Below, piece by piece: positions 62,612 to 64,000 of a stretch of 64,000 nucleotides of DNA; the first letter of the stretch is position 1; each line of letters starts with the position of its first letter. A program made the translations under genes and the position numbers. The notes below the pieces were generated by a model. It worked only from the letters and a program-made list of their open reading frames with translations. It was not told where the DNA came from and made no database searches. This stretch comes from Candidatus Aalborgicola bjergmarkensis (GTDB taxonomy: Bacteria > Pseudomonadota > Gammaproteobacteria > Burkholderiales > Burkholderiaceae_C): NCBI GenBank assembly GCA_016708725.1, contig JADJFE010000007.1:62001-126000 (forward strand), read 5' to 3'.

Positions 62612-63313
62612 ATGACAGACAAACACTTGTCCACCCAATTCGATAGCGAATTAACCTCCGTCTCGGCCCAGGTCATGGAGCTGGGCGGTTTGGTGGAGTC
62701 ACAAATTCACCAGGCCATTTATGCCTTGTCGCAATTCAGCATGGAAGCAGCCAACCAGGTTTCGGAAAACGAGCACCGGGTCAATGCGATGGAAGTGCAG
62801 ATTGACCACGACCTGTCCTCCATCATTGCGCGGCGCCAACCAACCGCCCGGGACTTAAGGCTTTTGATTGCCATTTCCAAGACCACGGCCAACCTGGAGC
62901 GCGCCGGGGACGAAGCCGAAAAAATCGCGCGCATGGTACGCTCCATCATCAAAACCGCCCCACCCCGCTCGCTGCCCTCGCTGGAGTTGCGCGTAGCCGC
63001 TGATCTGGCCTCCAACTTGCTCAAGAAAACACTCGATGCCCTTGCCCGGCTGGATGTCGAAGCGGCCGTATCGATTCTGAAAGAAGACGACCAGATTGAC
63101 CAGGAGTTTGATGGCTTCGTGCGCAAACTCATCACCTACATGATGGAAGACCCGCGCATGATCTCCCCCAGCCTGGACCTGCTGTTCATTGCCAAGGCCA
63201 TCGAGCGCATTGGCGACCACGCCAAGAACATTGCCGAATTCATCATCTATGTGGTCAGGGGTGAAGATGTGCGCCACCTGGCCAGGGAAAGCGTCGAGTC
63301 CTTGCTGAAATAA
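62612..63313 (+). CDS. phoU: Phosphate signalling protein PhoU, copy 2
   Basis: 233 residues with EAEKIARMV and RIGDHAKNIAEF motifs. Diverged from copy 1 more than pstSCAB is, which suggests that pstSCAB has been homogenised by gene conversion or that the duplication is older than the pst identity implies. Confidence 0.95.
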   Translation: MTDKHLSTQFDSELTSVSAQVMELGGLVESQIHQAIYALSQFSMEAANQVSENEHRVNAMEVQIDHDLSSIIARRQPTARDLRLLIAISKTTANLERAGDEAEKIARMVRSIIKTAPPRSLPSLELRVAADLASNLLKKTLDALARLDVEAAVSILKEDDQIDQEFDGFVRKLITYMMEDPRMISPSLDLLFIAKAIERIGDHAKNIAEFIIYVVRGEDVRHLARESVESLLK

Positions 63314-63329
63314 AGTCAAATAAAGTCAA

Positions 63330-64000
63330 ATGAAAACACTTCCATCGGTATTGGTCGTTGAAGACGAAGCGGCGATTGCAGAACTGATCGTCATCAATCT
63401 CAAACACAATGGATTTCGCCCCATCTGGGCCATGGATGGTATTGCGGCGCAGCGCGAGATTGAAACTGCCGTGCCCGATCTGATTCTGCTGGACTGGATG
63501 CTCCCCGGCGAAACCGGTCTGGTGCTGGCCAGGCGCTGGCGCGCGCAGCCCCGCACCAAGGACATCCCGTTAATCATGCTGACCGCGCGCGGCGATGAGG
63601 TGGATCGGGTTTCCGGCCTGGACGCCGGGGCCGACGACTATATCGTCAAACCGTTTTCGACCAAGGAACTGCTGGCCCGCATCCGGGCCGTTTTCCGGCG
63701 ACGCACACCCGAACTACCTGAACAGACGCTATCGATTGGCGAGCTGTACCTCGACCCCGAAACGTACCGTGTTTCCTACCAGAACCAGACGCTGAAACTC
63801 GGCCCCACAGAATTCAAATTGTTGCACTACCTGATGCGCCATGCCGAGCGGGTGCACAGCCGGGGCCGTCTGCTGGATCAGGTCTGGGGCGACCATGTGT
63901 ATATCGAGGAGCGCACCGTCGATGTACACATCAAGCGTCTGCGCGAATCACTGGCGCAAGCCGGAGCGATGATAGAAACGGTGCGTGGCGTTGGCTACCG
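63330..64000 (+). CDS. phoB: Response regulator PhoB, copy 2, cut by window end
   Basis: From ATG 63330; the window ends in the last winged-helix strand (VRGVGY). VEDEAAI, LILLDWMLPGETG and KPFSTKEL present. Spaced 16 bases after phoU, with a short TAAAGTCAAA tandem repeat, instead of the ATGA overlap seen in copy 1. Confidence 0.93.
   Translation, partial: MKTLPSVLVVEDEAAIAELIVINLKHNGFRPIWAMDGIAAQREIETAVPDLILLDWMLPGETGLVLARRWRAQPRTKDIPLIMLTARGDEVDRVSGLDAGADDYIVKPFSTKELLARIRAVFRRRTPELPEQTLSIGELYLDPETYRVSYQNQTLKLGPTEFKLLHYLMRHAERVHSRGRLLDQVWGDHVYIEERTVDVHIKRLRESLAQAGAMIETVRGVGY

Noticed and set aside
1..64000. tRNA, rRNA or riboswitch genes
   Set aside because: Looked for cloverleaf-like and rRNA-like sequence by eye and saw none that I could support.

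Overview
The window reads as one chromosomal stretch of a betaproteobacterium, most likely Burkholderiales and possibly close to Comamonadaceae. Support comes from a DUF4148 repeat protein, GlnD, a Cus-type copper efflux island, remnants of heme d1 genes and short dispersed intergenic palindromes of a kind I associate with that family. The assignment rests on gene style and not on a marker gene. I see no rRNA, tRNA or CRISPR array.

Region 1 (1-10,021, all minus strand) holds an anaerobic 2-oxoacid module. It contains a PFOR-related iron-sulfur protein that runs off the left edge and is frameshifted at a simple repeat, KorB, a KorA gamma-alpha fusion, a GltD/SudA-like flavoprotein and a SudB-like ferredoxin-NADP reductase, followed by glnD.

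Region 2 (10,022-19,153) is a gene graveyard. Two broken copies of the 3' part of cusA, pieces of nirF and nirJ, an IS21-like end, a phage-derived JAB-motif toxin-like gene with a tiny overlapping partner, two overlapping hypothetical genes, an AT-rich foreign-looking block and several dispersed repeats lie side by side.

Region 3 (19,154-30,771) is a copper island: cusF-cusC-cusB-cusA, an HD-GYP protein, cusS-cusR, a triple-repeat DUF4148 protein, a lipoprotein and an orphan FliE. Three palindromic GATTACA-N4-TGTAATC sites mark its likely regulatory points.

Region 4 (31,347-32,600) carries a Phd/VapC-type toxin-antitoxin pair and more repeats.

Region 5 (32,516-64,000) is a phosphate-starvation and polyphosphate island. 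It contains an EAL-CBS-GGDEF protein, PhoX, PPK2, ornithine-lipid genes (olsB, olsA), a second EAL/GGDEF protein, a CheA/HPt-like kinase (frameshifted), Ppx, pstSCAB-phoU-phoB copy 1, then M14 peptidase, hydrolase, CorC-like, pyruvate-kinase-like, LpxH-like and histone-like genes, then pstSCAB-phoU-phoB copy 2. Recognisable Pho boxes precede both pstS copies, ppx, phoX, olsA and the first EAL gene, which suggests one PhoB regulon linking phosphate uptake, polyP turnover, phosphorus-free lipids and c-di-GMP. The two pst copies carry complementary single-base frameshifts: pstA is broken in copy 1 and pstS in copy 2.
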